A stretch of DNA of 64,000 nucleotides, taken from the NCBI RefSeq assembly GCF_010183535.1, contig NC_071333.1, positions 7,438,587 to 7,502,586 of the forward strand, read 5' to 3'. The notes beneath the pieces are model-generated. The model worked only from the letters and a program-made list of their open reading frames with translations, was not told where the DNA came from and made no database searches. Origin of the DNA: Caenorhabditis remanei. Taxonomy: Eukaryota > Nematoda > Chromadorea > Rhabditida > Rhabditidae. How positions within the stretch are numbered: position 1 is the stretch's first letter; each line of letters starts with the position of its first letter. The translations under genes were made by a program, and so were the position numbers. This document shows, one piece after another, positions 11,201-24,238 of this stretch.

Positions 11201-14200
11201 ACGGAGTCCACCAGTACCTCCACGGAATCTACCAGTACTTCGACCGAGTCTACCAGCACTTCCACGGAATCTACCAGTACCTCCACGGAATCTACCAGTT
11301 CTTCCACGGAATCCACCAGTACCTCCACGGAATCTACCAGTACTTCGACCGAGTCTACAAGTACCTCGACTGAATCTACCAGTACTTCAACGGAATCCAC
11401 CAGTACCTCCACGGAATCTACCAGTACATCGACCGAGTCTACCAGCACTTCGACCGAGTCAACAAGTACCTCGACTGAATCCACCAGTACTTCGACCGAG
11501 TCTACCAGCACTTTCACGGAATCCACCAGTACTTCCACGGAGTCCACCAGTACCTCCACGGAATCTACCAGTACTTCGACCGAGTCTACCAGCACTTCCA
11601 CGGAATCTACCAGTACCTCCACGGAATCTACCAGTACTTCGACCGAGTCTACAAGTACCTCGACTGAATCCACCAGTACTTCTACCGAGTCTACCAGCAC
11701 TTCCACGGAATCCACCAGTACTTCCACGGAATCCACCAGTACCTCCACGGAATCTACCAGTACTTCGACCGAGTCTACCAGCACTTCCACGGAATCTACC
11801 AGTACCTCCACGGAATCTACCAGTACTTCGACTGAATCCACCAGTACTTCTACCGAGTCTACCAGCACTTCCACGGAATCTACCAGTACATCAACCGAGT
11901 CTACAAGTACCTCGACTGAATCCACCAGTACTTCTACCGAGTCTACCAGCACTTCCACGGAATCCACCAGTACTTCCACGGAATCTACCAGTACTTCGAC
12001 CGAGTCTACCAGCACTTCCACGAAATCTACCAGTACATCAACCGAGTCTACAAGTACCTCGACTGAATCCACCAGTACCTCCACGGAATCTACCAGTACT
12101 TCGACCGAGTCTACCAGCACTTCCACGGAATCCACCAGTACTTCCACAGAATCGACCAGTACATCGACCGAGTCTACAAGTACATCGACCGAGTCTACAA
12201 GTACCTCGACTGAATCCACCAGTACCTCCACGGAATCTACCAGTACTTCTTCCGAGTCTACCAGCACTTCGACCGAGTCTACAAGTACCTCCACGGAATC
12301 CACCAGTACCTCCACGGAATCAACCAGTACTTCGACCGAGTCTACAAGTACCTCGACTGAATCTACCAGTACATCGACCGAGTCTACCAGCACTTCCACG
12401 GAATCCACCAGTACTTCGACCGAGTCTACAAGTACCTCGACTGAATCTACCAGTACATCGACCGAGTCTACCAGCACTTCCACGGAATCCACCAGTACCT
12501 CCACGGAATCTACCAGCACTTCGACCGAGTCTACAAGTACCTCTACTGAATCTACCAGTACATCGACCGAGTCTACCAGCACTTCCACGGAATCCACCAG
12601 TACCTCCACGGAATCTACCAGCACATCGACCGAGTCTACCAGCACTTCCACAGAATCCACCAGTACCTCGACTGAATCTACCAGCACTTCGACCGAGTCT
12701 ACAAGTACCTCGACTGAATCTACCAGCACTTCCACGGAATCCACCAGTACTTCCACGGAATCAACCAGTACTTCGACCGAGTCTACAAGTACCTCGACTG
12801 AATCCACCAGTACCTCCACGGAATCAACCAGTACTTCGACCGAGTCTACAAGTACCTCGACTGAATCTACCAGTACATCGACCGAGTCTACCAGCACTTC
12901 CACGGAATCCACCAGTACCTCCACGGAATCTACCAGCACTTCGACCGAGTCTACAAGTACCTCTACTGAATCTACCAGCACTTCCACGGAATCCACCAGT
13001 ACTTCCACGGAATCCACCAGTACCTCCACGGAATCTACCAGTACATCGACCGAGTCTACCAGCACTTCCACGGAATCCACCAGTACTTCCACGGAATCCA
13101 CCAGTACCTCCACGGAATCTACCAGTACATCGACCAAGTCTACCAGTACATCGACCGAGTCTACCAGCACTTCCACGGAATCCACCAGTACTTCCACGGA
13201 ATCCACCAGTACCTCCACGGAATCTACCAGTACATCGACCGAGTCTACCAGTACATCGACCGAGTCTACCAGCACTTCCACGGAATCCACCAGTACTTCG
13301 ACCGAGTCTACAAGTACCTCTACTGAATCTACCAGTACATCGACCGAGTCTACCAGCACTTCCACGGAATCCACCAGTACCTCCACGGAATCTACCAGCA
13401 CTTCGACCGAGTCTACAAGTACCTCGACTGAATCTACCAGCACTTCCACGGAATCAACCAGTACTTCGACCGAGTCTACAAGTACCTCGACTGAATCCAC
13501 CAGTACCTCCACGGAATCAACCAGTACTTCGACCGAGTCTACAAGTACCTCGACTGAATCTACCAGTACATCGACCGAGTCTACCAGCACTTCCACGGAA
13601 TCCACCAGTACCTCCACGAAATCTACCAGCACTTCGACCGAGTCTACAAGTACCTCTACTGAATCTACCAGTACATCGACCGAGTCTACAAGTACCTCTA
13701 CTGAATCTACCAGCACTTCCACGGAATCCACCAGTACTTCCACGGAATCCACCAGTACCTCCACGGAATCTACCAGTACATCGACCGAGTCTACCAGCAC
13801 TTCCACGGAATCCACCAGTACTTCCACGGAATCCACCAGTACCTCCACGGAATCTACCAGTACATCGACCGAGTCTACCAGTACATCGACCGAGTCTACC
13901 AGCACTTCCACGGAATCCACCAGTACTTCCACGGAATCCACCAGTACCTCCACGGAATCTACCAGTACATCGACCGAGTCTACCAGCACTTCCACGGAAT
14001 CCACCAGTACTTCCACGGAATCCACCAGTACCTCCACGGAATCTACCAGTACATCGACCGAGTCTACCAGTACATCGACCGAGTCTACCAGCACTTCCAC
14101 GGAATCCACCAGTACTTCCACGGAATCCACCAGTACCTCCACGGAATCTACCAGTACATCGACCGAGTCTACCAGCACTTCTACGGAATCCACCAGTACT

Positions 14201-17200
14201 TCCACGGAATCCACCAGTACCTCCACGGAATCTACCAGTACATCGACCGAGTCTACCAGCACTTCCACGGAATCCACCAGTACTTCTACGGAATCTACCA
14301 GTACTTCGACCGAGTCTACAAGTACCTCGACTGAATCCTCCAGTACTTCGACCGAGTCTACCAGCACTTCCACGGAATCCACCAGTACTTCTACGGAATC
14401 TACCAGTTCCTCCACGGAATCTACCAGTACATCGACCGAGTCTACCAGCACTTCCACGGAATCCACCAGAACTTCCACGGAATCCACCAGTACTTCCACG
14501 GAATCTACCAGTACATCGACCGAGTCTACCAGCACTTCCACGGAATCCACCAGTACTTCCACGGAATCCACCAGTACTTCGACCGAGTCTACCAGCACTT
14601 CGACCGAGTCTACAAGTACCTCCACAGAATCTACCAGTACATCGACCGAGTCTACCAGTACATCGACCGAGTCTACCAGCACTTCCACGGAATCCACCAG
14701 TACCTCCACGGAATCCACCAGTACTTCGACCGAGTCTACCAGCACTTCGACCGAGTCTACAAGTACCTCCACAGAATCTACCAGTACTTCGACCGAGTCT
14801 ACCAGTACATCGACCGAGTCTACCAGCACTTCCACGGAATCCACCAGTACCTCCACGGAATCCACCAGTACTTCGACCGAGTCTACCAGCACTTCGACCG
14901 AGTCTACAAGTACCTCGACCGAGTCTACCAGCACTTCCACGGAATCCACCAGTACTTCCACGGAATCTACCAGTACTTCGACCGAGTCTACCAGTACATC
15001 GACCGAGTCTACCAGCACTTCCACGGAATCCACCAGTACTTCCACGGAATCCACCAGTACTTCGACCGAGTCTACCAGCACTTCGACCGAGTCTACAAGT
15101 ACCTCGACCGAGTCTACCAGTACATCGACCGAGTCTACCAGCACTTCCACGGAATCCACCAGTACCTCAACCGAATCTACCAGTACATCGACCGAGTCTA
15201 CCAGCACTTCGACCGAGTCTACAAGTACCTCGACTGAATCCACCAGTACTTCGACCGAGTCTACCAGCACTTTCACGGAATCCACCAGTACTTCCACGGA
15301 GTCCACCAGTACCTCCACGGAATCTACCAGTACTTCGACCGAGTCTACCAGCACTTCCACGGAATCTACCAGTACCTCCACGGAATCTACCAGTACTTCG
15401 ACCGAGTCTACAAGTACCTCGACTGAATCCACCAGTACTTCTACCGAGTCTACCAGCACTTCCACGGAATCCACCAGTACTTCCACGGAATCCACCAGTA
15501 CCTCCACGGAATCTACCAGTACTTCGACCGAGTCTACCAGCACTTCCACGGAATCTACCAGTACCTCCACGGAATCTACCAGTACTTCGACTGAATCCAC
15601 CAGTACTTCTACCGAGTCTACCAGCACTTCCACGGAATCTACCAGTACATCAACCGAGTCTACAAGTACCTCGACTGAATCCACCAGTACTTCTACCGAG
15701 TCTACCAGCACTTCCACGGAATCCACCAGTACTTCCACGGAATCTACCAGTACTTCGACCGAGTCTACCAGCACTTCCACGAAATCTACCAGTACATCGA
15801 CCGAGTCTACCAGTACATCGACCGAGTCTACCAGCACTTCCACGGAATCCACCAGTACCTCCACGGAATCCACCAGTACTTCGACCGAGTCTACCAGCAC
15901 TTCGACCGAGTCTACAAGTACCTCCACAGAATCTACCAGTACTTCGACCGAGTCTACCAGTACATCGACCGAGTCTACCAGCACTTCCACGGAATCCACC
16001 AGTACCTCCACGGAATCCACCAGTACTTCGACCGAGTCTACCAGCACTTCGACCGAGTCTACAAGTACCTCGACCGAGTCTACCAGCACTTCCACGGAAT
16101 CCACCAGTACTTCCACGGAATCTACCAGTACTTCGACCGAGTCTACCAGTACATCGACCGAGTCTACCAGCACTTCCACGGAATCCACCAGTACTTCCAC
16201 GGAATCCACCAGTACTTCGACCGAGTCTACCAGCACTTCGACCGAGTCTACAAGTACCTCGACCGAGTCTACCAGTACATCGACCGAGTCTACCAGCACT
16301 TCCACGGAATCCACCAGTACTTCCACGGAATCCACCAGTACCTCAACCGAATCTACCAGTACATCGACCGAGTCTACCAGCACTTCGACCGAGTCTACAA
16401 GTACCTCGACTGAATCCACCAGTACATCGACCGAGTCTACCAGCACTTCCACGGAATCCACCAGTACTTCCACGGAATCCACCAGTACTTCCACGGAATC
16501 TACCAGTACTTCGACCGAGTCTACCAGCACTTCGACCGAGTCTACAAGTACCTCGACTGAATCCACCAGTACATCGACCGAGTCTACCAGCACTTCCACG
16601 GAATCCACCAGTACTTCCACGGAATCTACCAGTACTTCGACCGAGTCTACAAGTACCTCGACTGAATCCACCAGTACTTCTACCGAGTCTACCAGCACTT
16701 CCACGGAATCTACCAGTACCTCCACGGAATCCACCAGTACCTCAACCGAGTCTACAAGTACCTCGACCGAGTCTACCAGTACTTCTACCGAGTCTACCAG
16801 CACTTCCACGGAATCCACCAGTACATCAACCGAGTCTACAAGTACCTCGACCGAGTCTACCAGTACTTCTACCGAGTCTACCAGCACTTCCACAGAATCC
16901 ACCAGTACCTCAACCGAGTCTACAAGTACCTCGACCGAGTCTACCAGTACCTCCACGGAATCCACCAGTACCTCGACTGAATCTACCAGTACTTCTACCG
17001 AGTCTACCAGCACTTCCACAGAATCGACCAATACCTCAACCGAGTCTACTAGCACCTCTACCGAGTCTACAAGTACCTCAACCGAGTCTACCAGTACCTC
17101 AACCGAGTCTACCAGTACCTCCACGGAATCCACCAGTACCTCGACTGAATCCACCAGTACATCCACCGAGTCTACCAGCACTTCAACCGAGTCTACCAGC

Positions 17201-20200
17201 ACTTCCACGGAATCCACCAGTACCTCCACGGAATCCACCAGTACTTCGACCGAGTCTACCAGCACTTCCACGGAATCCACCAGTACCTCCACGGAATCTA
17301 CCAGTACATCGACCGAGTCTACAAGTACCTCGACTGAATCCACCAGTACTTCCACGGAATCCACCAGTACTTCGACCGAGTCTACCAGTACTTCCACAGA
17401 ATCCACCAGTACCTCAACCGAGTCTACAAGTACCTCGACCGAGTCTACCAGTACCTCCACGGAATCCACCAGTACCTCGACTGAATCTACCAGTACTTCT
17501 ACCGAGTCTACCAGCACTTCCACAGAATCGACCAGTACCTCAACCGAATCTACTAGCACCTCTACCGAGTCTACAAGTACCTCAACCGAGTCTACAAGTA
17601 CCTCGACCGAGTCTACCAGTACCTCCACGGAATCCACCAGTACCTCGACTGAATCTACCAGTACTTCTACCGAGTCTACCAGCACTTCCACAGAATCGAC
17701 CAGTACCTCAACCGAGTCTACTAGCACCTCTACCGAGTCTACAAGTACCTCAACCGAGTCTACCAGTACCTCCACGGAATCCACCAGTACCTCGACTGAA
17801 TCCACCAGTACATCGACCGAGTCTACCAGTACATCGACCGAATCTACCAGCACTTCTACGGAATCCACCAGTACCTCCACGGAATCCACCAGTACTTCGA
17901 CCGAGTCTACCAGCACTTCCACGGAATCCACCAGTACCTCCACGGAATCCACCAGTACATCGACCGAGTCTACAAGTACCTCGACTGAATCCACCAGTAC
18001 ATCGACCGAGTCTACCAGTACATCGACCGAATCTACCAGCACTTCTACGGAATCCACCAGTACTTCCACGGAATCCACCAGTACTTCGACCGAGTCTACC
18101 AGCACTTCCACGGAATCCACCAGCACTTCCACGGAATCTACCAGTACTTCGACCGAGTCTACAAGTACCTCGACTGAATCCACCAGTACATCGACCGAGT
18201 CTACCAGTACATCGACCGAATCTACCAGCACTTCCACGGAATCCACCAGTACCTCCACGGAATCCACCAGTACTTCGACCGAGTCTACCAGTACTTCCAC
18301 GGAATCCACCAGTACTTCCACGGAATCCACCAGTACCTCAACCGAGTCTACCAGCACTTCAACCGAGTCTACCAGCACTTCCACGGAATCTACCAGTACT
18401 TCGACCGAGTCTACCAGCACTTCCACGGAGTCCACCAGTACTTCCACAGAATCGACCAGTACCTCCACGGAATCCACCAGTACTTCGACCGAGTCTACCA
18501 GCACTTCCACGGAATCCACCAGTACTTCGACCGAGTCCACCAGCACTTCGACCGAGTCTACAAGTACCTCCACAGAATCTACCAGTACATCGACCGAGTC
18601 TACCAGTACTTCCACGGAATCCACCAGTACATCGACCGAGTCTACAAGTACCTCAACTGAGTCAACCAGCACTTCGACCGAGTCTACCAGCACTTCCACG
18701 GAATCCACCAGTACATCGACAGAGTCTACCAGCACTTCCACGGAATCCACCAGTACCTCCACGGAATCCACCAGTACTTCTACCGAGTCTACCAGCACTT
18801 CCACGGAATCCACCAGTACCTCCACGGAATCTACCAGTACCTCAACCGAGTCTACCAGTACTTCCACGGAATCCACCAGTACATCGACCGAGTCTACAAG
18901 TACCTCAACTGAGTCTACCAGCACTTCGACCGAGTCTACCAGCACTTCCACGGAATCCACCAGTACATCGACAGAGTCTACCAGCACTTCCACGGAATCC
19001 ACCAGTACCTCCACGGAATCCACCAGTACTTCTACCGAGTCTACCAGCACTTCCACAGAATCCACCAGTACCTCCACGGAATCTACCAGTACCTCAACCG
19101 AGTCTACCAGTACTTCCACAGAATCGACCAGTACTTCGACCGAGTCTACAAGTACCTCGACTGAATCTACCAGTACCTCAACCGAGTCTACCAGTACTTC
19201 CACAGAATCCACCAGTACATCGACCGAGTCTACAAGTACCTCAACTGAGTCTACCAGCACTTCGACCGAGTCTACCAGCACTTCCACAGAATCGACCAGT
19301 ACTTCGACCGAGTCTACCAGCACTTCCACGGAATCCACCAGTACATCGACCGAGTCTACCAGTACTTCCACGGAATCCACCAGTACATCAACCGAGTCTA
19401 CAAGTACCTCCACGGAATCTACCAGTACATCGACCGAGTCTACCAGTACCTCCACGGAATCCACCAGTACATCGACCGAGTCTACAAGTACCTCGACTGA
19501 ATCCACCAGTACTTTGACCGAGTCTACCAGCACTTCCACGGAATCCACCAGTACCTCCACGGAATCTACCAGTACATCGACCGAGGCTACCAGCACTTCC
19601 ACGGAATCCACCAGTACCTCCACGGAATCCACCAGTACTTCGACCGAGTCTACCAGCACTTCCACGGAATCCACCAGTACCTCCACGGAATCCACCAGTA
19701 CATCGACAGAGTCTACCAGCACTTCCACGGAATCCACCAGTACCTCCACGGAATCCACCAGTACTTCTACCGAGTCTACCAGCACTTCCACAGAATCCAC
19801 CAGTACCTCAACCGAGTCTACCAGCACTTCAACCGAGTCTACCAGCACTTCCACGGAATCTACCAGTACCTCGACCGAGTCTACCAGCACTTCCACAGAA
19901 TCGACCAGTACCTCCACGGAATCCACCAGTACATCGACAGAGTCTACCAGCACTTCCACGGAATCCACCAGTACCTCCACGGAATCCACCAGTACATCGA
20001 CAGAGTCTACCAGCACTTCCACGGAATCTACCAGTACCTCGACCGAATCTACCAGCACTTCCACAGAATCGACCAGTACCTCGACAGAATCCACCAGTAC
20101 CTCAACCGAGTCTACTAGCACCTCAACCGAGTCTACCAGTACCTCGACGGAATCTACCAGCACTTCCACGGAATCTACAAGTACCTCAACCGAGTCTACC

Positions 20201-23200
20201 AGCACTTCCACAGAATCTTCCAGTACTTCGACCGAGTCTACAAGTACCTCGACTGAATCCACCAGTACTTCGACCGAGTCTACCAGCACTTCCACGGAAT
20301 CTACCAGTACATCGACCGAGTCTACCAGCACTTCCACGGAATCTACCAGTACATCGACCGAGTCTACCAGCACTTCCACGGAATCCACCAGAACCTCCAC
20401 GGAATCTACCAGTACCTCGACTGAATCCACCAGTACTTCAACGGAATCCACCAGTACCTCGACTGAATCCACCAGTACTTCGACCGAGTCTACCAGTACA
20501 TCGACCGAGTCTACCAGTACTTCCACGGAATCCACCAGTACTTCCACGGAATCTACCAGTACCTCCACGGAATCTACAAGTACCTCCACGGAATCTACCA
20601 GTACCTCGACTGAAGCTGAGTCTACAACAGTCCCAAGAACGGCTTGTTGTCCAACAGGAGGCTATTGGAGTGAATGGACCGCTGATGCGCCGTGCGCAAC
20701 ATCTTGCGGATCTTGTTCGCAACAAATCTACCGTCGTGTTTGTCTTACCGAAGCAGATTGTGGCACTTGCACGTAAGTATACTATTATTTCTTTCCAGTA
20801 ACTAGCCCTCTATTTTTAATAAATTATTTCCAGTGGATCGGACGTCAAAATTCAGAATTGCAATGTTGGAGTTTGCTATTTCCCACTTGATTCTTGTTGT
20901 GCAGGTTACACTGCGACCGTATCTGGCACTCTTCACATCTGTGGTCCTCAGGTATTATTCATGATATTTTTTAATTCTTCTGTAAACAAAATTTTCAGCC
21001 AAATACAACCGATCCAACGACTAATGATGAGACCTGTTGCCCACTGGAAGGAATCTGGGGAGCATGGACAGAATGGTCTGCATGCAGTGGAACAACTTGC
21101 GGAAATTGTGATGGATCTCGTTCACGTTCAAGAGTTTGTGCTTCAGATTCATTCTGCTCTTGTATTGGAGACACTACGGAATCAGAATTCTGCAGAACAC
21201 TGGAAACATGGTCCGAATGGACGGTGAGTTTCTGTTATATCGTTTTTAGCATAAATTGCTGATTTTAGACTACTGACACTTGCAACCAGACATCATGTGG
21301 AGCTTGTCAAACGATGACTTACACCAGAACCTGTTTGAAAACAAATGGATGTTTCTGCATGTATGATTGTTTTGCAGAGGCAACATAGTGAAATGTCATA
21401 TTATTTCAGGGGAAAAGCTACCAAGACAGAACCATGTAACAGAGCTCCATGCTCGTCTACAACAGTATGTTGCAACAGTCTTACCGTTTCCACTATCAAT
21501 GGTATATCTGTCTGTGGCCCACTGGTATGTTTAAACTTTAAAAAATAATTCCCACATAAATGTTTGTTCAGGAAGACGCCGAAGTTGAAACTGATCCAGT
21601 TCCGTGCTCAACTACCACACCAGAATGCTGTGTTCTTGGAGGAGTTTGGTCTGAATGGTCTTCTGGAGATTCATGTAACGATACTTGTGGAAACTGTGGA
21701 GTCACAACACTTTCAAGAGTCTGTCTCTCTGCGGATTACTCATGCGCCTGCAGGTATGATGATTTATTTCAGATTAATGCTTTTATTTTAAAAATTAATA
21801 TTATTTAGTGGAAGCACAACCAAACAAGCTGAATGTGCACCAGCACCATGTCCGTTCCCAAGAACCACTTGCTGTGGAGCTAGAAAGAAGGTGATCGTTG
21901 GAAGAACATTCCAGTGCTCATCTGCGGTAAGTGTACAGTTAGAAAACTAATTTTTAAAGGAAAAGTGTTAAGGATGATTCGGATGCTGCACCATCAACAC
22001 TCTGTTCGACCGATTGTTGTCCAGCTGCTGGAGGTTACTGGTCAGAATGGACTACTGGAGGCTCGTGCCCAACTACTTGTGGTTCATGCTCAACTGTAAC
22101 ACAAAAACGTGTCTGTCTTTCCCCATCCACTTGTCCTTGCCAGTAAGTTAATCTAAATTGAGTACAGTCATCATGAATTGTTTATAGGGGTGTCTCCTCA
22201 AGATCAGTGAACTGTGGAATCACTGTGTGCTACTTCCCAGACGACTCTTGCTGCGCCGGATACACAGCAACCGTCAGCGGAACACAACACATCTGTGGAC
22301 CACAGGTGAGAAAGAAACTAATCTTTTTGAAAATTACTTGGAAACCTTTAGCCGAACTACACCACACCATATGCTCCATACGATCCAACATGCTCCGAAA
22401 ATTGTTGCCCAGAAACAGGAATCTGGTCTGAATGGACTCTTTCACCAGCTCAATGCAGAGATTACTGTGGTTCCTGTGGAAATCAAACCAAAACAAGAAT
22501 TTGTACATCGGATGCCGACGGATGTCCTTGCCAGTAAGTAATAAGAAATAGAAAACAAACTACAAAAAGCATACTTGTCAAAAATCGGGCCGGCCCGGCT
22601 CGGCCCGTCGGCCCGGCTCGGCCCGTCGGCCCGGCTCGGCCCGTCGGCCCGGGCCGAAATTTCTCTTGGCCCGGCCCGGCCCGGCGGCCCGGATTCAAAA
22701 ATGGGTACCCATTTTTACCAATTTTTTTTTGAAATTTTTCGAAAAAAAACAGTAAAAATGCTTAAATTATCATTACATATTCACATTTTGATTCAATTTT
22801 AAATGTTTATTCGAAAACTATACTTTTTTCAAAAAATTTCAAAAAATTTCCAAAAAAAGTTCAAAAACTCAAAATGTTTTGAAAAAATGTTTCAAAACGG
22901 GCCGAGCGGGCCGGGCCGGGCCGAGATTTTTCCTGATTTCGGCCCGGCCCGGCCCGTGACAAGTATGACAAAAAGTAATTTTTCAGAGGACCAACAACAA
23001 TAACTGAACAATGCGGTACTGGTGTCTGTTACTTCCCAAGATTGAGTTGTTGTCCTGGATACACTGCAACTGTTGAAGGAAGCAATCATATCTGCGGACC
23101 GCTGGTAACTATTATACACCTGATTAGTGACTTTTGCAAATCGTTTGTAGACTACTGCTGTTGCCGATCCAGACAAGCTGAATACATGTGGAGTGACATG

Positions 23201-24238
23201 CTGTCCATCTGCAGGAATTTGGGGAGAATGGGTAAGCACTGCTGGCTGTAACGACACTTGCGGATCTTGCGGAGTGGAGACTCGTACGAGAAAGTGTTTG
23301 TCTCTTCAATATGGATGTGCTTGCACGTAAGTTGTCTGAATGTTTCATCTGATCTGAATAGTAGTTTTTAGTGGTGATGCTACTGATACAAGTGTATGTG
23401 CTTCAAGTGTCTGTCTTTTCCCAAGAACCTCTTGCTGTACTGGATTCAAGAAGATGGTTAACATCACCGCTCGTACTTTCTATTGTGGTCCTCTTCCAGT
23501 TGTTCCAGCATTCAATCCAGAACAAACAACTTGCTGCGATCCAGGTACCACTATTAATTGTTTTTATAACTTACATTCAAATAAAAATTCAATTTCAGAA
23601 AAGACCGGACTTTGGAATGATTGGGGATCATGGACAACATGCAGTGCTACCTGTGGACTTTGCGGAACTCAGAGTAGAAACCGAACATGTGCATCTGCAC
23701 CTTATGGATGTCCATGCACGTAAGTTACTTGTTTCTCATTGATCTGTTGAACTCAAATTATCTATTTCGCAGCGGGGACTCTCTGGAGACTAAAGCTTGC
23801 GGAAACCAAGTTTGCACAACTGGTTCGCAATGTTGCGCTGGAAAGTTTGTTGCCACCGGATACGATGGTGCACAGTATTGTCAAGACAAAACGGTACACT
23901 CAAAGCTCCTAGCTCTGCAAAACTAATATATTTGTTGTTTCAGCCGGAAGTGTGCACAGGAACATGGACTGAATGGACTACGGTGACTGGTGCAGTTTGC
24001 AACGACACCTGCGGAAACTGTGGAAGTATTCCAACACAACGCTATTGTTTCCCATCTGGTTGTCAGTGCAGGTATGAAATAACTTTTATAGAAAATAAGC
24101 ATGAAAACGCTTTCTTTTTCTAGCGGAGAATTCACCGGAACGAATGCATGTGCCAACTCCGTTTGCCTCTTCCCAAGAACATCTTGCTGTCTTCCGTACA
24201 AGAAAAAGATTGTAGGCAAGGCATTTGCTTGTGCTTAA
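8236..24238 (+). CDS. Giant secreted mucin-like protein with TSP1-like C-terminal modules
   Basis: Predicted secreted, heavily O-glycosylated surface or matrix protein of 4,832 residues. Its 21 exons all agree in phase: 8236-8352, 8397-8486, 8540-8734, 8884-9001, 9066-20772, 20834-20951, 20999-21223, 21269-21360, 21410-21524, 21572-21753, 21809-21926, 21973-22142, 22188-22305, 22352-22533, 22987-23104, 23151-23326, 23372-23544, 23599-23719, 23773-23893, 23944-24071, 24124-24238. Residues 1-20 form a signal peptide (MLPRALCILIASIIFGVINA). A cysteine-containing N-terminal domain resembles nematode C6-type domains (tentative). Next come 547 ESTSTST heptads. The C-terminal part, about 1,000 residues, alternates WSEW/TCGxCG modules with modules ending near CGP. 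No transmembrane or GPI signal is seen at the end (VGKAFACA). AATAAA at 24335 ends a short 3' UTR. The function is unknown. Mucin-like proteins of this composition occur in C. elegans, but I do not assign an ortholog. Confidence 0.9.
11462..12039 (+). repeat. Segmental duplication inside the minisatellite, copy 1
   Basis: Read by eye, this block of about 578 bases matches 15221-15798 with no difference, including the rare variants CTTTCACG (11511), GGAGTCC and CACGAAATC (about 12020). The offset is 3,759 bases, exactly 179 units of 21. Confidence 0.8.
15221..15798 (+). repeat. Segmental duplication inside the minisatellite, copy 2
   Basis: Second copy of the block at 11462-12039, sharing its private variants (CTTTCACG at 15270, CACGAAATC near 15780). 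Divergence resumes at both ends, where single-base differences appear. Confidence 0.8.
22570..22967. mobile_element. Palindromic GC-rich MITE-like repeat in an intron
   Basis: Lies inside the 453-base intron 22534-22986 of the mucin-like gene, which otherwise has introns of about 45-50 bases. The ends are a perfect 11-base inverted repeat (CATACTTGTCA at 22570 and TGACAAGTATG ending at 22967). Inside each end are runs of GGCCC/CGGCC (for example five or more at 22587-22690 and again at 22898-22958), with an AT-rich centre. No coding capacity is credible. It looks like a non-autonomous foldback element. Confidence 0.75.

Larger units (their letters stand above)
9125..20611 (+). repeat. Array of 547 in-register 21-bp coding minisatellite units
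   Basis: Unit GAR-TCN-ACN-AGY-ACN-TCN-ACN codes for Glu-Ser-Thr-Ser-Thr-Ser-Thr. The first Glu codon of the array is at 9125, and Glu codons at 20591 and 20612 fall exactly 546 and 547 units later, so net register holds over 11.5 kb. Most variation is at third codon positions and comes in linked sets (ACG-GAA-TCC, ACC-GAG-TCT, ACT-GAA-TCC), which marks distinct unit types arranged in higher-order groups. Rare residue changes are seen, for example STFTQ near 9747, TKST near 12024 and 13130, STNTST near 17030 and STLTE near 19512. Because 21 is divisible by 3 and the units lack stop triplets in some other frames, long open frames also exist on the opposite strand. Confidence 0.97.

Noticed and set aside
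8884..20589. 3,901-codon ORF on the minus strand (DSVEVLV repeats)
   Set aside because: It is the mirror of the 21-base array. The plus strand has a signal peptide, consistent splice phases and downstream cysteine modules; the minus ORF has none of these.
9125..20611. CRISPR-like or non-coding satellite array
   Set aside because: Units are contiguous without spacers, of 21 bases, in a eukaryotic exon with preserved frame and flanking coding exons.
22575..22802. ORFs across the GGCCC runs (plus and minus strands)
   Set aside because: Low-complexity translation of a foldback element inside an intron.
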